Shown here: positions 32,881 to 45,139 of the stretch, piece by piece | Layout of the letters: every line of letters begins with the position of its first letter | Position numbering within the stretch: position 1 is the first letter of the stretch | Origin: Rhododendron vialii | Taxonomy: Eukaryota > Streptophyta > Magnoliopsida > Ericales > Ericaceae | Direction: 5' to 3' | DNA: 64,000 nucleotides | Assembly: GCF_030253575.1 (NCBI RefSeq) | Contig: NC_080557.1 | Location: 2,475,001 to 2,539,000, forward strand | Position numbers and translations under genes: made by a program | Notes under the pieces: generated by a model | Told to the model about the DNA's origin: nothing | Seen by the model: only the letters and a program-made list of their open reading frames with translations | Databases searched by the model: none

Positions 32881-34390
32881 CATTAATTAGATGAGACTTG
32901 CTGGGAATTATTTCTATTTTTTGGACCTAGAGGTAAAAAGCCCTAGTTGGAATTTGAGATTGTGCCGAAATAGCACCAAACAGGTGCAACATCATGGCTA
33001 TTTCTTGACTTTTTAACGCCATAGCAAACTAAAAACACTTTGGCCATTTTGACACAAATGAATGAACTTGCTCTAATCAGCCAAAAAAAATAAGGCTTTA
33101 ACATTATATAATTTGTTCGGAATTTATGGTCCGAACAGAAGTTGTCGGTTGAACAGAACTTCATCACCCAAGTTCAAAAAAATAATGATATTCAAGTTTG
33201 TTTTCATGTAAATACATCATGGACTGGCGTTTTTTACCAAAATAAGATTAATTGAATTCCTTGGCAGATGAATGGGTTTTTTCAACCATGAGTTGAATTT
33301 TATCAAAATGGAGTGATGATGGATATGACTTTCACAATCCTTGAGACCTTCGGGAGGAGTGGCTGGAGATGAAGACAATCACAAGAATTTTTCTGATATG
33401 GTTGAGAAAAGTGAATAGACACTGAAAAATGAACAAAAATTGCAAGAAATGATAGCAGCAGTGATCGGAATAGAAGGTGGTGAATGGGGGCAAGTGGTGG
33501 AGATTTGTAAGTGCAGATAATGAGTAAAGGAGGAGGAAATACTCAAATTTATGGAGAATTTTCTTAATTTGGTGCAAGTACTGAAAAAGATGGCGCGAAT
33601 AGAATTACCCGAATAACTGAGTTGTGAATCCCGTTGTGTGAAAATAAAGGGCAAAAATATCCTTTGATTTAGTGCCACCTGCGTATTACTCCAACAAATG
33701 GCCAGCAGATTAATTACCAGTTCAAATGAATCCAAATTCATTTACAATACCACACAGAGAAGCACCTTGCGTGAGCATGATTCGTGCATTTTTCACTAGG
33801 GACCGTACCTAATAAGTTCTAAGAAATATTCACCTCTCCCACTCCAAATATCTACAGACAGGTTTGTGTTTAGACCAAAATCCGCAAAACCGGTGGTGGG
33901 GGACAGGATTTATACAGCTGTAAGTTGAAACCCAGCACTGCCTAACCAGCAGTAGAAGCAGCAGCAGCAATCAAAACACAAACCATTTCATTCTAGGGCA
34001 ATTAACTAAACTCCACACCTTGCCAGTGCCTCCATATTTCCAGCTAATGTATTCTAAAAGACACGGTGACTAGAAAACTGCAATCAAAGACGACCCCGGA
34101 AACACAACCATTTATGATTGTCATTGTACAGTACAAACGAGTCCCACAGAATGCGCATGAATAACACACAAATGTTTTAACATGCACGAACACGAGTCTA
34201 TGTATTACTCAATAATATAATCAGCTCCAATACATATCATGGCATGGCTCGACTTTCATAGTATACGGACGAAGAAAGAGAACAGGGCTGTAAAGTGTGA
34301 ACAACGATCATAAACCCAAGAACTACAACCATATTGTTTGTCCAAACCACTGTGATACCTTAGAAATGATCAGCTTCTACCACTGATAAT
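32881..34390. other. spacer, no gene recognised
   Basis: Non-coding AT-rich DNA. The right part (about 33840-34390) may be the 3' UTR and downstream region of the RRM pseudogene. Short Ser-rich minus-strand ORFs at 33332-33741 have no recognisable features. Confidence 0.4.
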
Positions 34391-35585
34391 TCAACATCGA
34401 CCAAATTGAGACCCATATCCAGGCTGATCAGATGGTGGTCCTGCATTGTTCCCCGTCAGAGGTGGCCTTGGTCTAGCGTAGACTGCGGATATAGCCCATC
34501 CATCCAAGAACTACAATACAGACAAGGCCAAAATATCATCAGTACCAAGCCCAATGAAAAAACCAAGTAAAAACATCAATTTCATTAAACGGTGTTCATG
34601 CAAACAAGTGACAGAGGAGTCGACGACAACAAAGTAAACTGTACAGCATTGCGCTAGTGATCTAGAAAACGAGAGAGATTTCGTAGTGAGAAACACTTTT
34701 CACACTCTAGTTGGTCATTCGTACTCGTGACAGGAGGATAAAAAGACGTCTACAACGTAGCGTGAACATCATTAACTTCTAAATTATATCATTATATGCA
34801 CTGCCCAACAATAGAAAATTACAAAGTTAGGCACTGTTGATTACCTCAATGTCTGAAAGATGGGTTCACTGTTGATTACCTCTTACGTTTTACTATAGAA
34901 GTTAGGCAAACATTTTCATCTAACACCCCAAAATTCCTCCTACTAGGTTTATAAATTGCAATTTTTAGGAAGGCAGAGTACTCTTTGTTCCCAATGGGAA
35001 AAATAGAAACATTTTCTTAACACATAATTCCGGCTCACTATTTCACGCCCATATAAATTTGATGCTGCCCATGTTCTTAAAAAGGTGCGTTCAAGTGCGC
35101 AGTGAACAACTGCTCTCAGTTTCGAAATCATGAAGCATGTGACATTTATTGGTACGCATGAACTATTTGTGCTAATCCAATCTCACTTTGCCATCCATTC
35201 CCTTTATACCTTCTGCAGCATGTTCAATTGTAGCATACCTCATGAAACCAAATCCCTTGTTATATCAAGAGACACAATCAGTCACTAATCTAGCTGCATA
35301 AATGTAGATAAACTGATGTTCAATCAGTTTATTTCATCAGGAGTTTCAACGAAAGACACTTGAAAATGATTTTGAAAGAGAGAAACAAACCATCGACAAC
35401 TTCGCCAAAAAATGCAAAGGCTTCCTAAGTCGTTCGGAAGTAGTACGTCTGCAAAGCCCTGAAAGTACAAAGGGAAAGGTTTCTGGTGAAAATAAGACCG
35501 ACTTAATACTGGCTTGATCCAATCTGATTTCCCTAATAATCATTATGCCCGAGGATCTCAGCGCACTCCTACCAAAGTTTTGCAC
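34391..35585 (-). pseudogene. ORRM2-like organelle RRM protein pseudogene
   Basis: Three minus-strand exons are visible: about 35585-35391 (NFGRSALRSSGIM, then SGLCRRTTSERLR), 35293-35187 (ARLVTDCVS, stop, YNKGFGFMRYATIEHAAEGI) and 34510-34391 (FLDGWAISAVYARPRPPLTG, ending FGRC and TGA). The splice sites and phases join into one RRM with the RNP1 motif KGFGFMRY, much like Arabidopsis At5g54580 (ORRM2), a mitochondrial RNA-editing cofactor. Two defects are seen: one base missing after CTTAGG (AGGAAGCCTTTGC, where AGG GAA GCC is expected), shifting the frame in RRM helix 1, and a TGA at 35267-35265 where the family has Gly of SGYSKGFGF. Introns are retained, so it arose by DNA duplication and not by retroposition. 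A functional copy is expected elsewhere. Confidence 0.8.
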
Positions 35586-36198
35586 GCATCAAATAAAGAG
35601 TATGAAAATAAATATCGTCACCCTTCCAACCCAAGTAGACCACCACAACCACCACTCTGTGCTACCATCCCTCTTAGTTTGTACAACTATCCCACTAACA
35701 GCTGCGCCGCCTATCCAGAACATAGCCCAAAGTGTGATCTTCCAATGTTGTTATTCATCACAAATATCTAAAATGATACGGGGTTAAATAAAATGCAACA
35801 ATTCACTTGGATTGCTGTATTTACAAGTGGTTGTAGCAATAGCAACCAAGTAAGCCATTTATGAAAGAGAGAAGACAATCCATTGAGGATACACAACCAG
35901 TGGCAATTCCAGGAATCCAAGTTAGTGGTGTCATTGAAAACTTAAATGATAGGAGTCTTTTATAAGACAATGCATTTACCAAATAATATGAATAAATTAA
36001 ACTTCTGAAACAATAAATAAAGGAGAACTTCGTTGTGTTGATATCACTATTTAAACTTGAATTAACAAAGACAAAAGATGAGAAAACTCTTTGTTCTTTT
36101 ACAAGTTCCGAGAAAAACATTTCTCTCTGCACGGTTCCCAATAAGTTTCTCTATCTCTCTCTACTCCTTACTACTCATTACATTAATTTTTTTTGAGG

Positions 36199-36362
36199 AA
36201 TGTTAGGTACAAAGAAAACTTACCCCGAAAGTACTCCGAAAATAGCAATCAATGGTTGAGAATCACTTTGATGATTATGTCACATACATCAAAGTGAATC
36301 TCAATTACTAGTTGATCTTTTCGGGGTACTTTCGGGGTAAATTTTCTTTGTCCCTAGCATTT
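36199..36362. mobile_element. palindromic MITE, about 164 bp
   Basis: The left arm ATGTTAGGTACAAAGAAAAC, TTACCCCGAAAGTAC and CACTTTGATGATTATG mirrors the right arm CATACATCAAAGTG, GTACTTTCGGGGTAA and ATTTTCTTTGTCCCTAGCAT. Ends (A)ATG(T/C)TAGG(T/G)ACAAAG. No ORF; target duplication not resolved. Confidence 0.78.
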
Positions 36363-36781
36363 CTGATTTTTTTTCCTCAAAACCCAAAACCAAACAACAT
36401 GTTTGTGTTTTAAATCTGGATATGCAAATACTTGAATTAGGTCAGAGGACATGAATTAAAACAAAGTCCTCCTTTCCATTTTTTTTTTTTTGGTAACTAG
36501 TCCTCCTTTCCATTTTGACACTGTTTTCCGTTCTTTCTGATCTCTCCTTTGCATTACGTTGTTTTGATTGTGCAGTTGGACTTTCTATCGGCACTATATG
36601 TACTCCCACCGGAAACCTACTTTTCAGATGATAGTCTCTTTGCCTTCCGCTAATGGTTTGTTTCGTTTCCCATGAATTTTCTTACTGCAAATTACTTTTC
36701 TAATCTCAGGCTACTTATTTTTGCATTTGAAGTGGATAAAATGCTGCTTGTTTCCTCTTTAATTCCAATTGCTTGTCGCAG

Positions 36782-39700
36782 AAACGGGCTTTGGCTGCTT
36801 GTAAGTTGCTTGCATGGTCCTCTGAGAATGTTGAAAAGGAAGCTTGCTATTATTGCATGGAAGGGAAGCTTGTCGAGTTGGCTGTCTTGCTAATTGTGGC
36901 TCGAAAAAAGGTTTTTGTTCCCATCACTTTTGACAGAAATGACGGTGCTGGCATATACGGAGTGACGATCCTCCAATGCGTTAAAAATCAAATCCTGTCA
37001 CTGGTTGACGAGGAGATGAAATTAACAGCGGAATTTCAACATGGGAAGGTAATTCAGATTCAAGATAAGATAAAGGTTTTGAGGTCGACTGCACTGTTGC
37101 TTGAGGTTTTTGAGAGCGCTGGCGATACTATAGAGGAATATCTGGAGTCGCAGCAGCCTGTTGATGTATGTATTTTAATACGTGTTCCCTGCTTTGTCTC
37201 AGTTTCTGCAGTCACATGAGTTATATGGTTGCATTGGTCAAACGTGTGTGCTCTGCTAAAAGTATAAAAAGGAGAGACCACATACCGTTTTAAAAAATCA
37301 TAACATATCAAAAGATGCCATGACATGACATGACACGTCAAAAGATGCCATGACATGACACGGGATCTTTGTCGGATGTGGCGAAGTTCTGTGATTGGGT
37401 TCATATTCCAGGTAAGACTTACCCAGAAACTGTTGAATTGGCCATAGGACCAAGCCAATCGTTTAACTGACTTACGTATGCAGTCACGTTTTTTATATGT
37501 ACGTATATATGCATACATTTGTATATTAATGTATATACTGGGCTAAAGTCTATCAGTCATAATGGCAAGTGACAATAATTAAAAGTAATAGCATATGAGA
37601 GCCATTAACTTTTATGCGACTGATTAGTTATCGAATGGGCATATCAAGAACGTATAAATACTTTTTTAAATTATGCACGTGTTGTATCTCCATATCCGTG
37701 TCCGCTGTCCATTTTTTTGCGAAGTCCACATGTCCTCCAATTGGGGAAGTTAGTGTGTCCGGTTGCTAAAGTCCTAGACACGGGTCAAGCCATGCACCTG
37801 TACCCCAGTCTGCTGGCGTAGATGCTGAACATAATTGGCAGAATCTTATGATATTCACAAAGAATATAAATCGATTTGAATCAGCTACTAATTTATTGCT
37901 AACTTAGCTGGAAAGGTGAGACCAAGTTGCAATTAGAGCAAATTAGAATTCCACTGTCTACCAGTCCAACTGTTCTAAAAAGTTTCAATGAGCACTCTTG
38001 CAGTCCAAAGAGACAAAGCACCCACTGTTCTAAAAAGATTCATGGAGCACTCTTGCAATCCGAAGAGACAAAGCATTGGCACAGATTGATGGGAGGTATT
38101 TCTTCTCAGTTGCATCTTCCATGGCAAGGCTCTTATGAGACAATTAACAAGAAAATGAGTGCCCATTTTAACAAAAGATTAGAGGATAACAATGAGACAG
38201 ATCCTCTTTCGAAAAGATTACCCCAATTGTTTCACTAGGATTTGCTTGATAGCTTAGAACTATAAACCAATGCAATCTCGATTTAAAATGATCAAACAAG
38301 TCAACTGGCTACTCATGGTTATAAAATATTAATTACTCACTTATGTAAGGATACCTGAAGCAAGAAAGACGCCTTGGAAAGTAAGTAAATGAAAATGCAT
38401 CTTCTTTGTACCTTCAAATTGAAAACAATGAAATGTGTGGAAACTCCACTACTTATTTCTATGTAAATACCATGTACTTAACAAAGTACAATGAGAAAGA
38501 GACACTTAATGTAGTCAATTGAAGGATCTGCTTCACCTGTATCTCTATCAAAAACCTCCTGCCGGTAGTGCCTTTGCAGCGCTATGATTCACTTAGTGAA
38601 TCTATCAGATCAAACAAATTCCGAATCTCTTCTTCTTTTTTCTGTCTTTTTCTTTTTGAAATTGACACAATGCACTCTTTAGAGTGCCTGGTGTGAAAGT
38701 ATCCCACACCCAATATTGTTGTTCATTTGGTGATTGGAGGATTTGACGGGATACATGTGTATTCAACGTCTTCTTATCCCCTATTTCGTTTTCTTTTACT
38801 TCTTTTTCGGGTAAAAGATGTCAAAATACTCCTTCAAGCCAACACAACATGTACCAGTAAATAATTTATTGCTATTTTTGTGAAATAGACTTCGATAGTG
38901 TATGCATCAGATGAGTTGGACTCTGCGGTCGCACATTATATTTTTTTATTTTCTCATGTGCAAATATAGTTTTGATTTGCACTAAGAGGCTCTCGCCCAC
39001 ACGGTTTTTTCTACTCTGCCCTATTTAAGATTTGTAGGTCCCTTGTGAATGTGAAATGAGGAGAAGTTAAGATTATTGAAAAATCGTATGGTTCATGACA
39101 TTTGGACTCGCATTTTTGTGGTGAAGGCAAATGTCTTCCCAAAATAAGATGATATAGTCACGTTCATGCACTAAAATCATCATCCAATGTGCCAATCATT
39201 TTCTTTCCTGTGATATTTTTGAATTGTTTAATGTATTTGTTTATTTGTTACGTTGAACCCTATCATTCTCGGTTTAATTCGCCCAAGGATTCACAAAAAT
39301 AAGGAATTTGATTTGCAATAGGATTCTCGATTTGATAACTAAGATCCTGAAACCAAAGGTTGTGTTTAGAACTTGGAACGTAAAGGGATTGATTTGATGG
39401 TAGTAAAATGAAATTGAAGAGAAAGGAAATAAAATTGAAGGTGAAGCTGTTTGTTTAACTTTTCGTTTTACAAACTCCTCCACAAATGCCAAACATGGCT
39501 TAATAGAAAAGAGATGGAGGTCTCAACTTTCTCTTGCCAATAACATCTACATGGGAGATCTCTATTAAGATTCAGCCGATGTTTTTCTGGGGGTATATTG
39601 CTTGCGAAGTTCCATCTTTAGTTTCTATCAGGGGAGATCTTATCATCCTAATGGAGGTGAAAGCTCATGTTTGTGAGCGTGTTTGGACTTAATACTAACA

Positions 39701-41583
39701 TACTCGTGAGTGTATGCTTACACACACACATCTTATGATTCATGCAAGAATGCAGATCTCACACGTTGTGTAATCAATTAATATTTTGTTTTCGATTATA
39801 GGTGCCGAGAGAACAAGTGGAGAAAGATGTAGCTTTGAGGCTTGCGGAAAAAGGATTTATATTGAAGGATGGAGACTTTGATTTTAGCAATAGAGACTGG
39901 TTTGGAAATGCAGTTTTTCAGCGTCTTATTTTCTGGATTGTTGCGCTTCTTTCATTCTGTTGTGGTTTCTTAATTAGTTCATTATCATGTCATTTAATGG
40001 CCAAATCAGGCTTATTTTTTTGATACTTTTGGTTGGCAGTGTGAATTTGAGCAAATCCGTTGGGACCCCTGCCAAGTACTTAAACCATCCATCTGGTGAT
40101 TTCTTGTGTGCTAATTGAACATATGTTCCTTCTCCTTTGTTACCTGATTGTGAAGAGCTGAAAATAGTGTCGAACTTTCTGATTTATTTTCTTGCAACAG
40201 ATAAATTATCTCGATTTTCTGCTCCTCGCTGGCTGCAACAAATGCATGCGCATTTTGCCCCAAGGGTAAGAAAATTTACATGTCTTGCATTATTTGCTCC
40301 TGTCTACTGGTTCAAGTGTTGCTACTTGCTAGGAATCTTGTTTCTTGGATACTTTGCCCATTTTTTGTTTTGGCGGACTAAGATGCTTTGTGTTATTATC
40401 AATTGCCTTTCTGAATGTTTCTTTCATAAGACTTGTTAAGCATATTTTCAAGAAGGATGAAAGCAGGAAAGAGGGAGTGAGTATGTGAGAGGTGAATTTA
40501 CCTAATGCCTTCCTGTCGTCACACTGCAGTGGCGCCTCCATGAAATTGTAACAGGGTGCTCAAAAATTACTACTTGCACCTATTAATCAACAATATAAAC
40601 ACGAAAGTGAAATAGTAGTAAGAATGGTGCAATAAAGAAATAAAACTTCATAAGATTTCGTAAATTTTCTTGATGATTTTTCATATCTTGAGCCAAACAG
40701 AATTAAACTGGCAAAGTAATCCAATAATAATCAGCGAAGTTGTCACAATTAATTCACAAATAAGTTGGCACCTATCTTTTCGGAAATAGGTTCTTCTTAT
40801 TCTCTTTATCATTAGGATGATGTGAAAAGATTTTTGCTATAGTTCTGGATCTGAAGAAAAAAAATCTCTGAATCTACCGGGCTTCACTTAAGAAAGTGGA
40901 TGCTGCTATCAACAAAAATTTCTGTAGAAGGTGAATCTTGCAACAAACATGGATTTCATTTAAGAAATTTTTCTACAGTATAATTCTCTAAGCTAAACAA
41001 ACAAAAGAATTAAAAGTACTTACTGTTAAATATGAATATTCAATTAGTACACATGTACCCAAGGCAATGGACATTGAGTTGACTTTCGTTGAGAGAGAAA
41101 GCAGAGCACGATACAAATACCAAAAAAAATTGGTTCACTTATTTTTGGACTAGGTGTTCAACTTTTGGACTGGTGGTTCAATTATTTTTGAGCTGTGTGT
41201 TCAAGAAATGGCGAAACTAAAATTACTATATGTATACTAAAAAAGTTTCCTTTTTTGGGGTTGTCCTAGTGACCACCTTAACTTACATGTGGAGCCGCCC
41301 ATCACATTTTTTGCACTCTACAGTGATTTACTCATATTAGTATGGAATAATGTGATTTTAAAAGGACTTGTGTATGGAGCTGTTGATCCTTTTTACTGCC
41401 ATATATGATGGCCTAAGAAAAGAGTTTTATAGGTTGCGCTTTGTTCCTTTAATCTTAAAAAATATTTTCTTATTGTAATATGTAAAATCTTGTGGCTCTT
41501 GTCAGTGCAGAAAGAAGTACCTCGTAATGGCCTTCAGTCGTCAATCCCAAGTCTCGCGATTCCCCCTCTGCTCAAAACTGTGA
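36782..41583 (+). CDS. unrecognised multi-exon gene (3' exons perfectly phased)
   Basis: Exons by splice sites: 36782-37165 (KRALAACKLLAWSSENVEKE at its start; SAGDTIEEYLESQQPVD at its end; it may contain an extra intron after 36910), 39802-39912 (VPREQVEKDVALRLAEKGFI, then DGDFDFSNRDWFGNA), 40040-40075 (CEFEQIRWDPCQ), 40201-40265 (INYLDFLLLAGCNKCMRILP) and 41511-41583 (KKYLVMAFSRQSQVSRFPLC, ending SKL and TGA). All junction phases agree and no stop intervenes, which supports a real gene. The start is not identified; an exon-like piece near 36576-36657 does not fit in phase. I do not recognise the family. The C-terminal part has a CNKC pair and ends in SKL, which would qualify as a peroxisomal PTS1 tail, but that may be chance. 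The 2.6 kb intron (37166-39801) holds small tandem repeats. Confidence 0.55.
37310..37363 (+). repeat. small tandem repeat AAAGATGCCATGACATGACA
   Basis: The phrase CAAAAGATGCCATGACATGA with a following CACG occurs twice, and ATGACATGAC repeats inside. It lies in the long intron of the unrecognised gene. Confidence 0.7.
37968..38073 (+). repeat. direct tandem duplication, about 55-bp unit
   Basis: ACTGTTCTAAAAAG(t/a)TTCA(a/t), then GAGCACTCTTGCA, then AGAGACAAAGCA occurs twice back to back with few differences. The 103-codon ORF spanning it (37927-38238) has no other support. Confidence 0.75.
38300..39780. other. intronic or intergenic stretch, nothing recognised
   Basis: AT-rich, no coding signal, no clear repeat ends. 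If the unknown gene is real, this is part of its 2.6 kb intron. Confidence 0.4.
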
Positions 41584-41849
41584 GGAAGTCAATGCGTACA
41601 GATCAAGTCTCGAAATTCACGTCCTATTCTCGGTATTGCACAAGTGTGGATATTCAGAAGCAATCTAAACCAATATCATGGGAGATTCTTGCAAAATTTG
41701 CATTGTCCGTCAAGAGGGGGATTAGAATTCCTTGAGGAGCCATCTTTGGAGGTATCACTGATTACTTAAGCTTCAGTATCGTATTTTATTGAGTGTCAGA
41801 GTGACAACCTTTAGTTTTTCATCCTCTGTACCTATGAAGCACCAACACT

Positions 41850-43480
41850 CCCAGAGGTCGCCGTATCGGCATATTGGACATGGGGACACGGCAATAATTG
41901 TACAGGACATGTCACGTGGCTTGTCCCATAATCTAAATTAATTTTTGGAGGGGGCATGCAGTGGACACGGCATGGGCATGGGCATATGAGGGACACGGCT
42001 GGGGCCACGACATGGTATGTGTATGATAAAAATCGATGTAATTTTGCAGAGTTAAATATGTTATTTCTAAAAATTTCTAGGGTTTTGTGTAATTATACTT
42101 ACAAAAGCAACTCAAGCATTGATAAAAACACATGTCAAATGGAAGCTCATGTAACCAAATATCAAAGGAAAATCAAGATTCAAAAGTGTGGAGGAAATTC
42201 CATTCAATGGAAAACTAAAGTCTTAATCTATATATTTCTATATTCTTAATAATCAAAAGCTACCAAATGAGGAAGCAGGGTAATGTGCACAAAAATTGAT
42301 TTGGGTCTCTAGGCCTGCCCTCTCTGATGCCATTTGGCTTTGATTTGGGGGCATGGTTTTACAACAAAATGTCCTTGTAGCTCCTCAATTCTTGGAGGTT
42401 TAGGGGGGCCACTGTTTTAGTGATATTCTGAGAGCAGCTACTTTGTGCATATATTGCCAAAGGTTAGGTCTGTCTCCAATCATCCCCCGCCCATAGCCCC
42501 AATGATTGGGGATTAGATGGGTTATGTTATGTTGTTGTTATGTACCAAATGAGGACCTTAGACACCTATTTATAGACCCACTACACTAAGAACACAAAAT
42601 GACATAACTACGCTAACTACTACAGCATCATGACTCCCCCTCTAAAGAAAACTTGTCCTCAAGTTGGACAACAAGACACTAGTCAATAGTCATCATTCAT
42701 CAATAAATAAAGAATGCATAGAAGCGTTTATTATGCAGCTTCAAATTAGACATGTTGCCTCATTCTTTGATCAACACCACCCTTGTGTAATAACCCATCT
42801 TCAATATGAGCTTCTATTTGTGTACATCCATTGCATCCATGCTTATGTGCTAAGAAACCACCCATTTGCCATGCCTCTTATGGAGCGATACATCCTCAAA
42901 ATATGCCAACACACTTGGTTCCTAAATATACCAAGAATAATCAACCATTCCATGTTGAAATTTGAACTTCATATCATACCCTAGACTTGCTGGAGAGAAG
43001 ACCATACCCGAAGGATCTTCAAGATGTCCCAAGAAACCTTTGTCTTCTTTTGGCAGTACTAGTTAGATGCAAGAGCCAATTCAGATGCCAATGCGGCTTC
43101 AAGTAGAGTGTCTTGCACCAAAGACAACTTGATTTGCAAAACTTGAAAGCAATCAGCAAGTTTTGGCTCCATGAAATCCTCTAGAACCGGCAGGACATCA
43201 AAAGCAACCTCTTCTGGCTTGTACTTCCTCACTTTTTTGCCTATCATAAGGAAGTGAAGAACCTTCCATTGATCATCCCAGGAATGGTGTTGTGTGAGTA
43301 CCATTGTATAGGTATGCAACTGGTTTGGCAACTCATGTACCCGTTACTTGAAATACGTACACCTATGTTTCGTAAGTAATTTTTTTTTTTGGCCGTGTTC
43401 TGTACGATTCCATTAGGGTACGATCCGGATACTAATGTAGGTACGGGAAGTTTCATTTCCTTTTCCCCACCATTGGAGGC
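41850..43480 (-). mobile_element. degraded Ty3/gypsy-type retrotransposon 3' end (minus strand)
   Basis: Minus-strand frames, broken by shifts, show VRKYKPEEVAFDVLPVLEDF and MEPKLADCFQVLQIKLSLVQ (about 43250-43080), in the place where gypsy polyproteins have the post-integrase segment. At 42670-42635 the complement reads QLEDKFSLEGES, the usual C-terminal tail of plant gypsy polyproteins. Below 42630 the complement begins TGATGCTGTAG and includes CTATAAATAGGTG, consistent with a 3' LTR. No intact gag, RT or integrase, and the left end is not located. Confidence 0.6.
42274..42542 (+). mobile_element. SINE-like / short LINE-tail insertion with 13-bp target duplication
   Basis: TACCAAATGAGGA occurs at 42261-42273 and 42543-42555, bracketing 269 bp that begin AGCAGGGTAATGTGCAC and end CCCCAATGATTGGGGATTAG ... 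TTATGTTGTTGTTATG. The 3' part resembles RTE-type tails (compare CCCCAATTGATTGGGACTTA at 62035). It sits inside the presumed gypsy LTR. Confidence 0.75.
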
Positions 43481-44700
43481 CAAAGTGATGTCATTTTGGT
43501 TATCGTACTTCAAAAAAAAATCTCTGAAGATGGGATGGCCTGTGTTATATGTTATGTTGTAGATAAAAAAAAAACTAGATGGATATATTTTTGCTTTTGG
43601 TTTTGGCATGTTGAACTTGATGTATGTCCTCTGATTTTCATGTATGTTACTTTTTGTTGGTAAAATTGGTTATATACGTTAGATGTATTGAAAGTTACTA
43701 GGAATATGAAACTAAAATAAAGGTTTATATTGACGTACCCCAAGATTGCCTGTAGCATATGTTTTACATATCTCTACCCATGTTGTGCCCTTCATGGGTG
43801 AGGCTATTACATGTGTGTCCGTGGTTCCTAAGCTCAAACTTTGAGTTTACTTCGGGAAAAGTTTCTTGCCTAATTTTTATGGCCGGTGAAGTTTTTGGAC
43901 TGGTGTTAGGGTTAAGGTTATGGATGACCTATGGGTTGGTCTTGTAATCCCTGGGTCTGGGCCTGCTGGTTTACTGGGTAAAAGAATATGTGACTTGGGT
44001 TTGGTAATATCTATCGGTTTGGGTTAGGGCCGAGGGATTACTGGGTGGTTTTTTTATGGTTCGGGTCAAGACCTAAACAAACTCGGTTTTATCCCAGCCT
44101 TGTCCTTGAAATAGAGAGGAAACCGTATAGCTCACCTCACACAGTGGTCAGGTGGTGGGGCGACAAAGGTGGTCCAACAAGGTTCATTTCTGGCCAAATG
44201 GGGGTTCAAGTTCAACAAATGGGCTCAATGGTGGCTAGATTTTAGTCGAGTGCTGGCAGTGATGGGAGCCAAGAGAGGGAGTTGGTGGTCAGAGAGAGAG
44301 GGAGAGAGGTCTCTGGTAATGATGTCATCTTGAAGTTTCGCGTTCTGTCCCTCTTGTGTGCTGCTTCTTTTTGTATTCTTCCTCTATGTCCTTCTTGATT
44401 TCGGTATCAAAGCTTAAATCTTAGATTCTTATCAATCACGTCTGAGGATGACTGTTACCTCTTACTCATGAACTTACCATGGGTTACCCTGGCAGTTGCA
44501 AAACTGGTAGTCCTAGTCGGTTTCTAACACAATAGGCCATCTTCTAAGTTTTTGCTACTATGTGATCGTGCCATCATTTTGTTAGTTGTCAACGATCCTA
44601 TGAAGATGCCATCTTAATTTTTGTTTTCTTGACCTTTTTCTCTAATTGTTTTAATATTCTAAATCTTTCTGTTTTCTGTGTTTTAATTTCCTATTTGCAG
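43481..44700. other. degenerate repeat DNA with possible LTR end
   Basis: At 43725-43755 a short match to the C segment (ATTGACGTACCCCAAGATTG against ATTGACGTACCCCAACATTG) is present. At about 44402 TCGGTATCAAAGC resembles the initiator-Met primer binding site TGGTATCAGAGC found after LTRs, so 43870-44400 could be an old LTR. No coding region stands out. Confidence 0.35.
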
Positions 44701-44711
44701 GGAAACACAAT

Positions 44712-44828
44712 ATGGCTAAACAAGCTCATATCCCTTTCCTTGAAGAATGGCTGAGGAGCAACAGTGGTGGTAGTAGCAACATCATCTCGAAAGGTTCTTC
44801 TTCCTCTTCCACCCGAGCCATCATTCAA
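44712..44828 (+). pseudogene. isolated first exon of a conserved plant protein
   Basis: ATG at 44712 opens 39 codons, MAKQAHIPFLEEWLRSNSGG then Ser-rich to STRAIIQ, ending exactly at a donor (CAA|GTATTT). The opening resembles a large uncharacterised plant protein (At1g73970 type) that I recall starting MAKQ...PFLE.WL and continuing RAIIQAW. No following exon is found within 400 bp and the next sequence is C-segment repeat, so this is probably a captured or stranded 5' fragment. Confidence 0.4.
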
Positions 44829-45139
44829 GTATTTGTCGATTTTGAGGATCTTTTGGTTGGCGCCGACTTATTGGATGGTTTGCTGTAGGGTTATGATGTG
44901 GGATAAGGATTACGAGCCAAATGGTGAATAAATTCTGCTCTTTTCTATTTTCCACTTGGTAGTTTGCCGAAAGATTGTAATGGAAACAGAGAGAAAATGG
45001 GATAGATTTAGATGAGCTTAATGTGTTTTCAAAAGGAATTGGCTTTCCTGAATGTACTGATGTTTCAATGAGCTTGGGGATCATATGCTCTGTAAAGACA
45101 GAGAATTAATGTGCAGTGGTTTGAAATTGAAGTTTAATA

